From positions 1-47,895 of the forward strand of contig NZ_VMBH01000004.1 in the NCBI RefSeq assembly GCF_007559345.1: a DNA stretch of 47,895 bases, written 5' to 3'. This stretch comes from Cardinium endosymbiont of Dermatophagoides farinae. Its GTDB lineage: Bacteria; Bacteroidota; Bacteroidia; Cytophagales; Amoebophilaceae. Position numbers and translations under genes: made by a program. Below the pieces are notes generated by a model. That model did no database searches, was not told the DNA's origin, and saw nothing but the letters and a program-made list of their open reading frames with translations. Shown in pieces: positions 19,014 through 27,289 of the stretch. Every line of letters starts with the position of its first letter. The first letter of the stretch is position 1.

Positions 19014-19779
19014 TCATTTTTCATACATACTATGGGACTCTTCCGACTCTACATCTTCTTCTTTTTCATAAAGATCTTCTTCATAAGATTTTTCTTCATC
19101 TTTTCTATTATAAGCCTCAAAGAATTTATCTAAAAACTCTAAAAAATCTTTGGAAAAAATTTTAGATCTTCCATCAGGGCTGATAGAATATACATAATGT
19201 TTATTTGTCTTATGTCTTAGACAAATTGATGTAATATTCGTCACCTTGATCTATTCCTGCTATCAGCCAACATGATTTTATTTGTGATGCCTTCATTTGA
19301 TGCATTTTACAACGATTTTCAAATCCACGTTGGATTGATAACATACGCTTAACTTTATCACTAGTATATATATCAGGTCCACGTACATCGAATCCTCCAC
19401 CATCTATAGATCCGTATTTATTTAAAAATGATATATACTCTTTATACTATCAATTGGGAACATATCTACACTCCTACCTAATTCTTTAATTTACAGAAGC
19501 TATTTCTATATTAGTTATAGGTAACCCTACTTCAAAATCTTCTTTTTCCAAGAATTTTTTTACTTTTTCATCCAACTGTATACTATCACCTTCAGATACA
19601 TCAGATACACTAGATATACCTTCCATTCTAGAAGTAGATTGAACACCTAACTCATCGCCTTTTCCTTCATCCATTTGATTGCGATAGTGTGACATACACC
19701 CTAAATGTGTTAAACACATGGATAATAAAACACATACATTATTTATGTTAAACATAGAGTAAATTTTTATAGAATTCAT
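19014..19779 (-). pseudogene. SUKH-like lipoprotein gene, broken by frameshifts
   Basis: Three minus-strand segments align in order with the intact protein at 20950-22122. A 97-residue frame from 19779 holds a lipoprotein signal (from Met9, MFNINNVCVLLSMCLTHLGC) and ends at IEIASVN. A middle segment (about 19218-19430) reads FLNKYGSIDGGGFDVRGPD through SCWLIAGIDQGDEYYINL. The last frame, to 19014, reads HYVYSISPDGRSKIF then SKDFLEFLDKFFEAY. At least two frameshifts or stops separate them. It appears to have had one SUKH-like domain where the intact relative has two. It faces away from the intact gene, as part of a mirror-image arrangement. Confidence 0.75.
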
Positions 19780-19844
19780 GATATAAAAGTTATAATATTA
19801 TTATTAATTCATCTATAAACTCATTTCCTGTTAATTTTATGAGC

Positions 19845-19946
19845 CTATAATCTAGGAGGCCGCCCAACTGGTCTAGGTACATATCCGCTAGCTCTCGCTC
19901 TGGCCATCCAGTAAGGCTGAGGGGTTCCTATCCACAGTTCTTTTAG
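19845..19946 (-). pseudogene. C-terminal relic resembling the 245-residue lipoprotein
   Basis: An open minus-strand tail reads LKELWIGTPQPYWMARARAS, then GYVPRPVGRPPRL and a stop. Around a shared YW it matches the end of the protein at 20140-20877 (ENLIRTSRNYWLNRTR): E, I, T, YW and two R coincide. Local base composition is richer in GC than the surroundings. It lies upstream of the broken SUKH-like gene just as the intact 245-residue gene lies upstream of the intact SUKH-like gene. The match is short, so the assignment is tentative. Confidence 0.45.
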
Positions 19947-20139
19947 GTATAAACAAAAGATATAATATATATGTTAAATAACAGATAATGAAATCTGAGA
20001 AACGGAAAAGATATAGACAAATTACTTGCAGATCTATCGAATTTTTTGTATAATCCCCTAAGTTTTTAGCTTTTAATGAATAAATTCATAATAAAAAATT
20101 CCATTAACATAAAGTAAAATTTTAAGTCAAATAAAAAAT

Positions 20140-20877
20140 ATGAATTCTATAACGAGAAGTATGGTACTACTACTATATATAGTTTTATTTTTACCTTCTT
20201 GTTACTCTATAAAAAATGGTAAGTTGGGTGTACATCCTACTATTACGATTGGTGAATTAGAACAAGATTTAGCTGATGATGTGGATGGATGCTTTTACAG
20301 AGAGACAATAAGTAAATTTGAAAAATTAGAAGAAATAGGATTTCTTGGTGATCAGATTCCAAATAATGATAATATTCTAACTAGTGATCATGTTAGAAGG
20401 CACTTTATGTTTTTATTTTTTAATTGTCTTATACTTAAAGAACCTGGTAGATTGTTTCAAAATGCACAAGAAAGAGATGAATTCGTAGATGATTTTAGAA
20501 GAATTCCAGGAAATGGAATGTTGCTTTGGGAGCCTATACCAGTAAACAAACGACCTTGGCGTGATAGACCAGCGAGGTACTTGGTAGAATTTAGGATAAA
20601 AGATATTTTCTTAAATTTTTATGATTTCCCTCCAGGTAATAATTTAGGAAACCTGAATATTTTTGAGTTTGCTGTTGCGGAAGCTGGACGCGCTCCTCAA
20701 TATATGAACGATACGGTGGATATAGATCATTTATTTAGGGATAATAGTATTACGATTGAGTTACCATCATTTATTCATGCAGAAAAAACTATGTTTATAG
20801 ATAATCTAATTCGTGTGAATATAGAGAACTTAATAAGGACATCCAGGAATTACTGGTTAAATAGGACTCGTCAGTAG
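20140..20877 (+). CDS. Predicted lipoprotein of unknown function, upstream partner of the SUKH-like lipoprotein
   Basis: A 245-residue protein that I do not recognise. It has a lipoprotein signal peptide (MNSITRSMVLLLYIVLFLPSC, Cys21), so it should be anchored in the envelope. The mature part is mixed alpha/beta and rich in aromatic and Arg residues (RRHFMFLFFNCLIL, WEPIPVNKRPWRDRPARYLV, FRIKDIFLNFYDFPPG). No catalytic signature is obvious. The next gene, a tandem SUKH-like lipoprotein, starts about 70 bases downstream on the same strand. The apparent decayed mirror copy of this gene pair at 19014-19946 suggests the two belong together. Confidence 0.75.
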   Translation: MNSITRSMVLLLYIVLFLPSCYSIKNGKLGVHPTITIGELEQDLADDVDGCFYRETISKFEKLEEIGFLGDQIPNNDNILTSDHVRRHFMFLFFNCLILKEPGRLFQNAQERDEFVDDFRRIPGNGMLLWEPIPVNKRPWRDRPARYLVEFRIKDIFLNFYDFPPGNNLGNLNIFEFAVAEAGRAPQYMNDTVDIDHLFRDNSITIELPSFIHAEKTMFIDNLIRVNIENLIRTSRNYWLNRTRQ

Positions 20878-20949
20878 AGTTTATTAATGAACTTACAAAC
20901 AAGGAAGATAGATTACGCACGTATAAATAAATCTGATAAATTAAATTTT

Positions 20950-22122
20950 ATGTTAAATAAAAAGAATACATACGCTTTATTATTGATATGTCTTATACAT
21001 TTAGGATGTTTATCAGATCAACATTATAAAATGTATTCAGAAAAAGATAAAATGAGTATACAATCTACCTCTAAACATGAGGGTACGTATTATGAGGATC
21101 AAAAAAGTGATATTGACCTTAAGTTAGAAAAACTATTAAATTTAGGCAAACTTATAAAAGGATTTTGTATAGATAATGACGATATAAATTCAGTACTAGA
21201 AAAACTAGATATGAACGAATATAATTTCGATTCAGATAACTTAAAAGATTATAAGGATTTTTTAAATAGATACGGATCTATATTTGGTAATGGCTTGTTT
21301 ATATGTGGACCTACTAAATCATTTGATGAAAAAGAGAAAAAAATTAATTTGATGGTATCAATTCAAAATGCATTTAAAAACAGAGTGAGCAAAACAGTTA
21401 AAAAACTTGAAAAAAAAGCAATCTGGTTAATAGCTGAAGATGAACATAATAAATATTATATAGACTTTTCGAATCACGGATGTATATATTCTATTGGACT
21501 TGATAGTATACCTAAATATTTTTCTGAAAACTTCTCAAACTTTCTAGATAGGATATTTGAATATTATAAAGCTTATATTACAAAACCTCAAGAAGAATCT
21601 TCTTCAGAAGAAGAACCTATAGAGGACGATCTGCTTTTTGGTAAAGTAAATAAGTTTTTACAAAAAAATAGACTTGAATTAGGCTTTGCTATAACTGATC
21701 TTATCCTAGATTCGGCACGTAAAAAACTAGGTATGAATGAAATTTTTGGGTTAGATGAATTAAAAGATTATAAGAATTTTTTAAATAAATATGGATCTAT
21801 ATCTAATACAACCTTCGATATATATAAATGTGATCTTAATATTCGTGATAAAATTAAAAAAAATAATATAGACAAAAAAGTTGATGCGATAACATCAACT
21901 CAAATTTTATTCCATCGTTCTATTAAGAAACGAGGAAGAAATGAAAAATCTTTTTGGTTAATAGCTAAACATAAAGATACTCAATATTGTATCAATTTGG
22001 CAGAAGGTTCTAATTTAGGTCATATATATTATGTAGATAGTTTTGGTAATCTTACACCTTTTGCTAAAGATTTTTCAGAGTTTTTGGACAAGTTTTTTGA
22101 TGAATATGAAAAAAGTACTTAA
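20950..22122 (+). CDS. Lipoprotein with two SUKH (SMI1/KNR4)-like domains
   Basis: The open frame extends back to 20887, but the ATG at 20950 gives a clean lipoprotein signal MLNKKNTYALLLICLIHLGC (Cys20) and matches the paralogue at 19755, so it is preferred (390 residues). Two repeats follow the SUKH pattern. Repeat 1 (about 85-210 from this start) has LKDYKDFLNRYGSIFGNGLF, AIWLIAEDEHNKYYIDF, GCIYSIG and NFSNFLDRIFEYY. Repeat 2 (about 235-388) has LKDYKNFLNKYGSIS, SFWLIAKHKDTQYCINL, GHIYYVDSFG and DFSEFLDKFFDEY. An acidic linker (EESSSEEEPIEDD) joins them. SUKH proteins are often immunity proteins against bacterial toxins. A lipid-anchored tandem form could neutralise an incoming toxin or bind host protein; this is inference from fold pattern only. 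Confidence 0.7.
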   Translation: MLNKKNTYALLLICLIHLGCLSDQHYKMYSEKDKMSIQSTSKHEGTYYEDQKSDIDLKLEKLLNLGKLIKGFCIDNDDINSVLEKLDMNEYNFDSDNLKDYKDFLNRYGSIFGNGLFICGPTKSFDEKEKKINLMVSIQNAFKNRVSKTVKKLEKKAIWLIAEDEHNKYYIDFSNHGCIYSIGLDSIPKYFSENFSNFLDRIFEYYKAYITKPQEESSSEEEPIEDDLLFGKVNKFLQKNRLELGFAITDLILDSARKKLGMNEIFGLDELKDYKNFLNKYGSISNTTFDIYKCDLNIRDKIKKNNIDKKVDAITSTQILFHRSIKKRGRNEKSFWLIAKHKDTQYCINLAEGSNLGHIYYVDSFGNLTPFAKDFSEFLDKFFDEYEKST

Positions 22123-22329
22123 AAACATACTTTTCTTATCGGATTAGACCTAAAAAAATTCGGTTAGTTATTTTTTTAGTTTTAATTCATTCCTATTCGT
22201 CCGAAAATAAAATTTTCAGCATTCTTTTAGGTACGTTTTTTATTAGTAAATTCAAGGTATTGTAATACATTACTTTAAGAAACTACAAAAAACATATTTT
22301 CTCTCATAGTATTGAACGACTCGCAATAG
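22123..22329. other. Gene-free spacer before the partial transposon
   Basis: Apart from the hairpin at 22150-22179 nothing is recognised. The sequence next to the res site (up to 22329) is unlike that beside the other res site at 27230. Confidence 0.4.
22150..22179 (+). terminator. AT-only hairpin after the SUKH-like gene
   Basis: CTAAAAAAAT and ATTTTTTTAG are exact complements around a 10-nt loop, 27 bases after the stop codon. The T7 in the right arm fits a terminator. Confidence 0.5.
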
Positions 22330-22436
22330 GGTATACCTCAATGAAATATCTTAAAAATTATTAAATTGAATCAATGAAATAACCTATATGCAATAGATTC
22401 AATGACATAACCTAAATACGATAAATTCGTTAGAAT
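22330..22436. promoter_or_regulatory. res site region (partial copy)
   Basis: Resolvase-binding-like direct repeats TCAATGAAATA, TCAATGAAATAACCTA and TCAATGACATAACCTA precede the resolvase gene. The palindrome GGTATACC sits at the outer end, where homology with the other element breaks, and may mark the crossover subsite. It probably also carries the tnpR promoter. Confidence 0.55.
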
Positions 22437-23096
22437 ATGTTCATCAGAGCTTATTTGAGAGCTTCAATAGAAGATCAGTTTGCAGATCGAGCAAAAGAAA
22501 TGCTCGAGCAGTTTGTTCAGGAGAGAGGACACAAAATCGCTAGCTACTACCGAGAAAATATCAGCGGAACAAAACTGGAAAGACCAGAACTGGGACGATT
22601 ACTAATGGATAGTCACCGAAATGATATTCTACTAGTAGAACAAATAGATCGGCTGACCAGACTTAGTAACAGTGACTGGCTAACACTCAAAAAGCAGATT
22701 GAATATCATGAATTGAGAATTGTAAGTCTGGACATCCCAACTTCATGGCAGGTTTTGTCTGACAAAGAACCATCACAAAATGATCCAATAACTCGTGCTG
22801 TGATTTCTGCCATCAATAATATGCTCATGGATCTAATGGCCGCAATGTCGTATAAGGATTGGTTGAGCCGTCAGCAACGGCAAAAACAGGGAATCGAAAG
22901 AGCACGTCAAGAGGGTAAATATCGTGGAAAACAGGCTGATCATGAGCGTCACCAGAAGGTAATATATTATCGAAGTGTTAAAAAACTAAGCATTCAAGAT
23001 ACCGCACAAGCTACCGGGTACAGCGCTTCGCAGGTATGTCGTATTCAGAAATTGTACTTTGTAAACAATGAAAAAAGCGATGCTAAGCACTTTTAA
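22437..23096 (+). CDS. tnpR: Serine resolvase (TnpR), copy in the partial element
   Basis: A 219-residue small serine recombinase. The catalytic Ser is Ser10 in YLRASIEDQ (the Y-x-R-x-S pattern). The conserved arginine segment ISGTKLERPELGRLL and DILLVEQIDRLTRLS follow, and a C-terminal helix-turn-helix is at about 185-210 (SIQDTAQATGYSASQVCRIQ). It resolves cointegrates of Tn3 transposition by recombining two res sites. It differs from the copy at 26463-27122 in three residues (Ile12 for Thr, a Tyr for His in IEYHE, and Ile for Val in DPITRA). Codon use is richer in GC than in most neighbours, fitting horizontal origin. Confidence 0.92.
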   Translation: MFIRAYLRASIEDQFADRAKEMLEQFVQERGHKIASYYRENISGTKLERPELGRLLMDSHRNDILLVEQIDRLTRLSNSDWLTLKKQIEYHELRIVSLDIPTSWQVLSDKEPSQNDPITRAVISAINNMLMDLMAAMSYKDWLSRQQRQKQGIERARQEGKYRGKQADHERHQKVIYYRSVKKLSIQDTAQATGYSASQVCRIQKLYFVNNEKSDAKHF

Positions 23097-23205
23097 TAAA
23101 TTGCTGGAAAGTGGGAAAAGTAATGTCTGAAACATGTTGCTAATCAGGTAAATTTATACAATAACCTGGAAGAAAAAGAAGAACATCTTTAGTACAGAAA
23201 ACAGC

Positions 23206-23243
23206 CTTAACGTACAATAATTTCCTATATCCAAGGAAACCCC
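23206..23243. repeat. 38-bp Tn3-type terminal inverted repeat (partial element)
   Basis: It runs from CTTAACGTACAATAATTTCC to GGAAACCCC. Read inward it begins GGGG and ends ACGTTAAG, the classic 38-bp Tn3 pattern. It differs at one base from the end at 26316-26353. The base block just outside is TATTA, the complement of the TAATA outside the other end. Confidence 0.9.
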
Positions 23244-23250
23244 TATTATA

Positions 23251-23403
23251 TCTGGTTGTAGTGATCAAAGTAGAGTTCCTATTTTGCAATTTTTTCTTTT
23301 AGGTAATGATATTAAAGTTCAAGATAAGGGGTTAAAAAATATGAACGATTTAGAAAAGGATAAGTTGAAATCTGAGTTACAGAAGTTTATTGATATGTTA
23401 TAA
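23251..23403 (+). pseudogene. Truncated lipoprotein tail adjoining the transposon end
   Basis: An open stretch runs out of the terminal repeat and reads SGCSDQSRVPILQFFLLGND, ending in a helical tail MNDLEKDKLKSELQKFIDML. The SGC looks like a lipobox remainder. The 5' end has been removed at the transposon boundary. It is followed by a good terminator, so this was once a real gene end. Confidence 0.45.
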
Positions 23404-23430
23404 AAGGTTCGCCGTGGCGAACTTTTATTA
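23404..23430. terminator. Rho-independent terminator
   Basis: GTTCGCC (23407-23413), loop GT, GGCGAAC (23416-23422), with AAAA before and TTTT after. The strongest terminator in the window, usable in both directions. Confidence 0.8.
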
Positions 23431-23586
23431 CTATAAATTTTTTTAAAGTAGCTAAATATAAAGGATATATTATTCCTGTCAAGAATATTTTATCTATTTT
23501 CCTTTCGTCTATTAGATATGCTATTTTAGTAGATTATTATATAGTTAAGAAGATTTAGTTAGTGGGAGTGAGGAATATAGATATAA

Positions 23587-23661
23587 TCTTTTAAAAAACA
23601 ACTCTGGTCCGTTAGTATGCCAGATGAATTGAAAAAAATTAAAGAAGAAATGAATAATTGA
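23587..23661 (+). pseudogene. C-terminal relic of a paralogue of the parA-linked winged-helix gene
   Basis: The last 24 codons of an otherwise lost gene read FKKQLWSVSMPDELKKIKEE then MNN and a stop. The end of the protein at 8708-9850 reads FKEHFWKSNMPDELKKIKEE then MNTL. Nothing of the rest remains upstream. It shows that a second, related replicon or par region once adjoined this site. Confidence 0.75.
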
Positions 23662-23740
23662 TTGATATTGCTAACTGAATTAGCTAATTGTAACAATTGT
23701 TTTAACATTCAGCTCATTATAAACCTTAACGCTTCTAATC

Positions 23741-25507
23741 ATGAAAAAATTACCAATTGGCGTTAGTAACTTTCAAGAGTTAGTACAAGGGGATTATCTT
23801 TTTTGTGATAAGACAGACATGATTGCTGATTTCCTGAAAAAAGGAGATAAAGTTACCTTAATTACTCGTCCTCGTCGTTGGGGAAAGACACTCAATATGT
23901 CTATGCTGCAACATTTTTTTTCCTCAGAGGTTAATGAGGTCACTACATCTGGTTTATTTGATGATTTAGCCATTGGCAAGTTAGAAGTTGGTAGGTACGT
24001 TAGGGAACATCAAGGAAAGTACCCTGTCATTATGATCAGTTTTAAGGATGTCAATGCAGATGATTTTCAAGGGTCTTACAATGCGGTTTATGCATTGATC
24101 TTAAAGGTTTATAGTGAATATGCTTATTTATTCAAAAGCGAAAAAGTTAATGAACTACAGTCAGAACAATTATATGTTATTCGTAAGAGACAAGCTAATC
24201 AACAACAATTAGAATCTTCCCTAGAACTTCTTAGTAAATGCCTCTACCAACACCATGGTAAAAAGGTTTATATTCTAATAGATGAATACGATACACCACT
24301 CAATAAAGCTTATGGTAATAAATCATACTTGGAAGCTATGGTAGCATTTATGCGTAACCTATTTAGTGCTGCCTTAAAAGACAATACTACACTAGAAAAA
24401 GGTGTTTTAACTGGCATATTGCGTGTTTCAAAGGATAGTATGTTATCTGGGTTGAATAATCTAGAAACCTACACCATACTGGATAAAGAATATAGTAGCC
24501 ACTTTGGTTTTAGTGAAGATGAAGTTTCATTTTTATTTAAAGCAAATGATCTTGGAACTTGCATGGAAGCAGTAAGAAATTGGTACAATGGTTATAAGGT
24601 AGGGAACTTGGTTATGTACAATCCATGGTCTATTATTTCTTGTATTAATAGATCAGGTTGTTTTGATGTTTATTGGGTTAACACAGGAAATAATGATTTA
24701 ATCAAACAACTGATTCTTGACTCTAATGATAGCATTAAAGGACAATTCGAACGACTAATGCAAAGAGAAGCCTTGCCTGTATCTATCGATAAGCATCTTT
24801 CATTTGATTTATTAGGTACTAGCGAAAATGCTTTATGGAGTTTACTCTTATTTGCTGGCTATTTAAAGACGGTAGATGCTGTATTTAATACAAGAAACGG
24901 TCTTTATGATTGTACATTAGCTATTCCTAATCAAGAAGTAACTACCCTCTACAATCGATTCTTTGAAGAATGGTTGATTTCTAAATTTCCTAGTCATTCT
25001 AAGTATGATACCTTTTTAAATCATCTGCTAGTTGGTAAAGTAAATGAATTTACACGAGATTTAGGTGCTTACCTTTTACAGAGTGCTAGTTTTTTTGATA
25101 CTACTTCCGCTAAGCAAGGTGAAAGCTTCTACCACGGTTTTATCTTAGCCATGCTGGCTGGCATTGGTGACAGATACTATATACGTTCCAACAGAGAAAG
25201 TGGATTGGGGCGTTATGATGTGCTATTGATTCCAAAAGAAGCAGGTTCCGATGCGCTATTGTTAGAATTTAAGCATGTTCGTAAAGAAGAAGAACTGGAA
25301 AGTTCAGCTAAACTTGCTTTACAACAAATACAATGTCAATCTTACCATACTGAAGTACTACAATATCCTCATGTACAATCAGTAGTTGAATGCGGTATTT
25401 CTTTTTCTGGTAAGTCTGTATTAGCTGCTTATTCGACTTATGATTTAGTTCGTAATCAGTATGGTGATCTTATTTTAACGAACAGATATTGCCAGGAAGA
25501 GTATTAA
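23741..25507 (+). CDS. AAA-ATPase-like / PD-(D/E)XK nuclease protein
   Basis: This 588-residue protein is a diverged relative of the gene at 33308-34951. The N-terminus reads KKLPIGVSNFQELVQGDYLF and CDKTDMI, typical of the family (AAA-ATPase-like N-part with a PD-(D/E)XK C-part). The unusual Walker A TRPRRWGKT is at 42-50 and Walker B VYILIDEYDTPL at about 177-188. NWYNGYKVGN and VMYNPWSII lie in the middle. The nuclease-like core is GRYDVLLI (Asp about 492) and LLLEFKH (Glu about 508, Lys about 510). Its function is not established; an abortive, defence or recombination role is possible. It lies between the two inverted resolvase blocks and runs opposite to the interrupted helicase tail. 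Confidence 0.82.
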   Translation: MKKLPIGVSNFQELVQGDYLFCDKTDMIADFLKKGDKVTLITRPRRWGKTLNMSMLQHFFSSEVNEVTTSGLFDDLAIGKLEVGRYVREHQGKYPVIMISFKDVNADDFQGSYNAVYALILKVYSEYAYLFKSEKVNELQSEQLYVIRKRQANQQQLESSLELLSKCLYQHHGKKVYILIDEYDTPLNKAYGNKSYLEAMVAFMRNLFSAALKDNTTLEKGVLTGILRVSKDSMLSGLNNLETYTILDKEYSSHFGFSEDEVSFLFKANDLGTCMEAVRNWYNGYKVGNLVMYNPWSIISCINRSGCFDVYWVNTGNNDLIKQLILDSNDSIKGQFERLMQREALPVSIDKHLSFDLLGTSENALWSLLLFAGYLKTVDAVFNTRNGLYDCTLAIPNQEVTTLYNRFFEEWLISKFPSHSKYDTFLNHLLVGKVNEFTRDLGAYLLQSASFFDTTSAKQGESFYHGFILAMLAGIGDRYYIRSNRESGLGRYDVLLIPKEAGSDALLLEFKHVRKEEELESSAKLALQQIQCQSYHTEVLQYPHVQSVVECGISFSGKSVLAAYSTYDLVRNQYGDLILTNRYCQEEY

Positions 25508-25652
25508 AAAGTTGAATTTCATTCAAATACTTATCGCATTAATAGTGTTAAGGATCTTATGCAAAAATCGTGGAAATGTTCAATAAACTGTTTCAAGGCC
25601 TAAAAAAATTATAAATTATATAGTTGACACTTAAGTGGACAGACCCTAATCT

Positions 25653-26315
25653 CTACGAATTAATAAACTCAACAAAATACCCATATAGAGACCCCCTATG
25701 CGTTCTCTGCTTTACCCTATCAAACCCCAATTCCCTTAACGCACTACCTACCAACTTAGTATTCAAACGAACAGAAGTACCAATATTTTCTTGAAGAAAC
25801 TTAAGAATACAAGTTGTAGTCATAAACGATCCTTCCCCTTTAGTAGAAGGCGCAAGATATTGAGAAATTAGCTCCGATTCTGTCGTTTTAGTTGTAAAAT
25901 GATCCGAATGGTCTAAAACCTCTACCAATTCTTCTCTAGTTAACTCCCCACCTTTACTATCCAGCTTATATAGATTATAAGCCTGATGCCAAGCATTTTC
26001 TAATATAGATCTAGCATGGTCATCCAAATATCTTGTCCCATCTATCTCAAAACAGATCCATCTACTATGACCTAAATCTGAATGTAAAAAAGCCACATCA
26101 TTGGTGCTACCAACAAAAGATGCAATTCTAGGGTCGGTTATTTCATCCTCTTGATAAGGCAAACGAATGTTTACATAACGCTGTGATAGCCATGCTTTAA
26201 TAACATGAGCATTACAACGAAAATGATGCAACTCATCTAGATTAATAATAAAATTGCGAATTAAATATTTTTGGGCATCTTTCTCATTACTAATAATAGG
26301 GTTACCATTGTAATA
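25653..26315 (-). pseudogene. Primase-helicase, C-terminal part cut off by the transposon
   Basis: This is the 3' part of the gene whose 5' part is at 30208-31893. Joining minus-strand base 30211 to 26312 removes the transposon and one TAATA copy, and keeps the frame: ...LISY, then YNGNPIISNEKDAQKYLIRN, FIINLDELHHF and onward. It carries the Walker B-like LDE (Asp587 and Glu588 of the joined protein) and the sensor segment IASFVGSTNDVAFLHSD with GHSRWICFEID, as in VirE/D5-type plasmid and phage helicases. The joined protein would have 780 residues. Alone, this part has no evident start; a TTG at 26231 opens a 192-residue frame that lacks Walker B. Confidence 0.88.
26311..26315. repeat. Target-site duplication TAATA, left
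   Basis: The five bases outside the left terminal repeat match 30209-30213 outside the right one. Five bases is the Tn3-family norm. Confidence 0.92.
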
Positions 26316-26353
26316 GGGGTCTCCTTGGATATAGGAAATTATTGTACGTTAAG
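26316..26353. repeat. 38-bp terminal inverted repeat, left end of the transposon
   Basis: It starts GGGGTCTCCTTGGATATAGG and ends ACGTTAAG, the canonical Tn3 end pattern. It pairs with 30171-30208 with a single mismatch. Confidence 0.95.
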
Positions 26354-26462
26354 GCTGTTTTCTGTACTAAAGATGTTCTTCTTTTTCTTCCAGGTTATTG
26401 TATAAATTTACCTGATTAGCAACATGTTTCAGACATTACTTTTCCCACTTTCCAGCAATTTA

Positions 26463-27122
26463 TTAAAAGTGCTTAGCATCGCTTTTTTCATTGTTTACAA
26501 AGTACAATTTCTGAATACGACATACCTGCGAAGCGCTGTACCCGGTAGCTTGTGCGGTATCTTGAATGCTTAGTTTTTTAACACTTCGATAATATATTAC
26601 CTTCTGGTGACGCTCATGATCAGCCTGTTTTCCACGATATTTACCCTCTTGACGTGCTCTTTCGATTCCCTGTTTTTGCCGTTGCTGACGGCTCAACCAA
26701 TCCTTATACGACATTGCGGCCATTAGATCCATGAGCATATTATTGATGGCAGAAATCACAGCACGAGTTACTGGATCATTTTGTGATGGTTCTTTGTCAG
26801 ACAAAACCTGCCATGAAGTTGGGATGTCCAGACTTACAATTCTCAATTCATGATGTTCAATCTGCTTTTTGAGTGTTAGCCAGTCACTGTTACTAAGTCT
26901 GGTCAGCCGATCTATTTGTTCTACTAGTAGAATATCATTTCGGTGACTATCCATTAGTAATCGTCCCAGTTCTGGTCTTTCCAGTTTTGTTCCGCTGATA
27001 TTTTCTCGGTAGTAGCTAGCGATTTTGTGTCCTCTCTCCTGAACAAACTGCTCGAGCATTTCTTTTGCTCGATCTGCAAACTGATCTTCTGTTGAAGCTC
27101 TCAAATAAGCTCTGATGAACAT
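26463..27122 (-). CDS. tnpR: Serine resolvase (TnpR) of the complete transposon
   Basis: A 219-residue serine recombinase, with catalytic Ser10 in YLRASTEDQ, QIDRLTRLS, and a C-terminal helix-turn-helix (SIQDTAQATGYSASQVCRIQ). It acts on the res site at 27123-27229 and on the near-identical res at 22330-22436. Those sites are inverted relative to each other, so recombination between them would invert rather than delete the DNA between, if the enzyme allows that topology. It is divergent from tnpA, the standard Tn3 arrangement. Confidence 0.93.
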   Translation of the reverse strand: MFIRAYLRASTEDQFADRAKEMLEQFVQERGHKIASYYRENISGTKLERPELGRLLMDSHRNDILLVEQIDRLTRLSNSDWLTLKKQIEHHELRIVSLDIPTSWQVLSDKEPSQNDPVTRAVISAINNMLMDLMAAMSYKDWLSRQQRQKQGIERARQEGKYRGKQADHERHQKVIYYRSVKKLSIQDTAQATGYSASQVCRIQKLYFVNNEKSDAKHF

Positions 27123-27289
27123 ATTCTAACGAATTTATCGTATTTAGGTTATGTCATTGAATCTATTGCATATAGGTTATTTCATTGATTCAATTTAATA
27201 ATTTTTAAGATATTTCATTGAGGTGTACCATTATGCGATAAAAATTTAAACGAAAATTAATCTACAAAATAATTATCAATGCAAACTAT
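27123..27289. promoter_or_regulatory. res site and divergent promoters between tnpR and tnpA
   Basis: It contains the three TCAATGA-type resolvase-binding repeats (27123-27229) shared with the partial element, ending at GGTGTACC (27222-27229), where homology stops. The rest (27230-27289) leads to the transposase ATG at 27290. Both transposon genes must start from this gap. Confidence 0.6.

Larger units (their letters stand above)
22330..23243 (+). mobile_element. Partial Tn3-family element: res, resolvase and one terminal repeat
   Basis: This 914-base block is the inverted counterpart of 26316-27229, collinear without length difference. It contains the res region, the resolvase gene and a 38-bp terminal repeat, but no transposase and no second end. 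Homology stops exactly at GGTATACC (22330-22337), GGTGTACC in the other copy. An end located at a recombinase site suggests resolvase-mediated exchange rather than random deletion. The element is flanked outside the terminal repeat by TATTA. Confidence 0.85.

Noticed and set aside
18888-19133. Plus-strand 81-codon frame rich in Phe and Ile
   Set aside because: It overlaps the inverted repeat and the SUKH-like relic in antisense, and its composition is what AT-rich DNA gives by chance.
26463-27122. Resolvase as a phage integrase with attachment sites
   Set aside because: The 38-bp Tn3 ends, res-type repeats and divergent Tn3 transposase identify it as a transposon resolvase.
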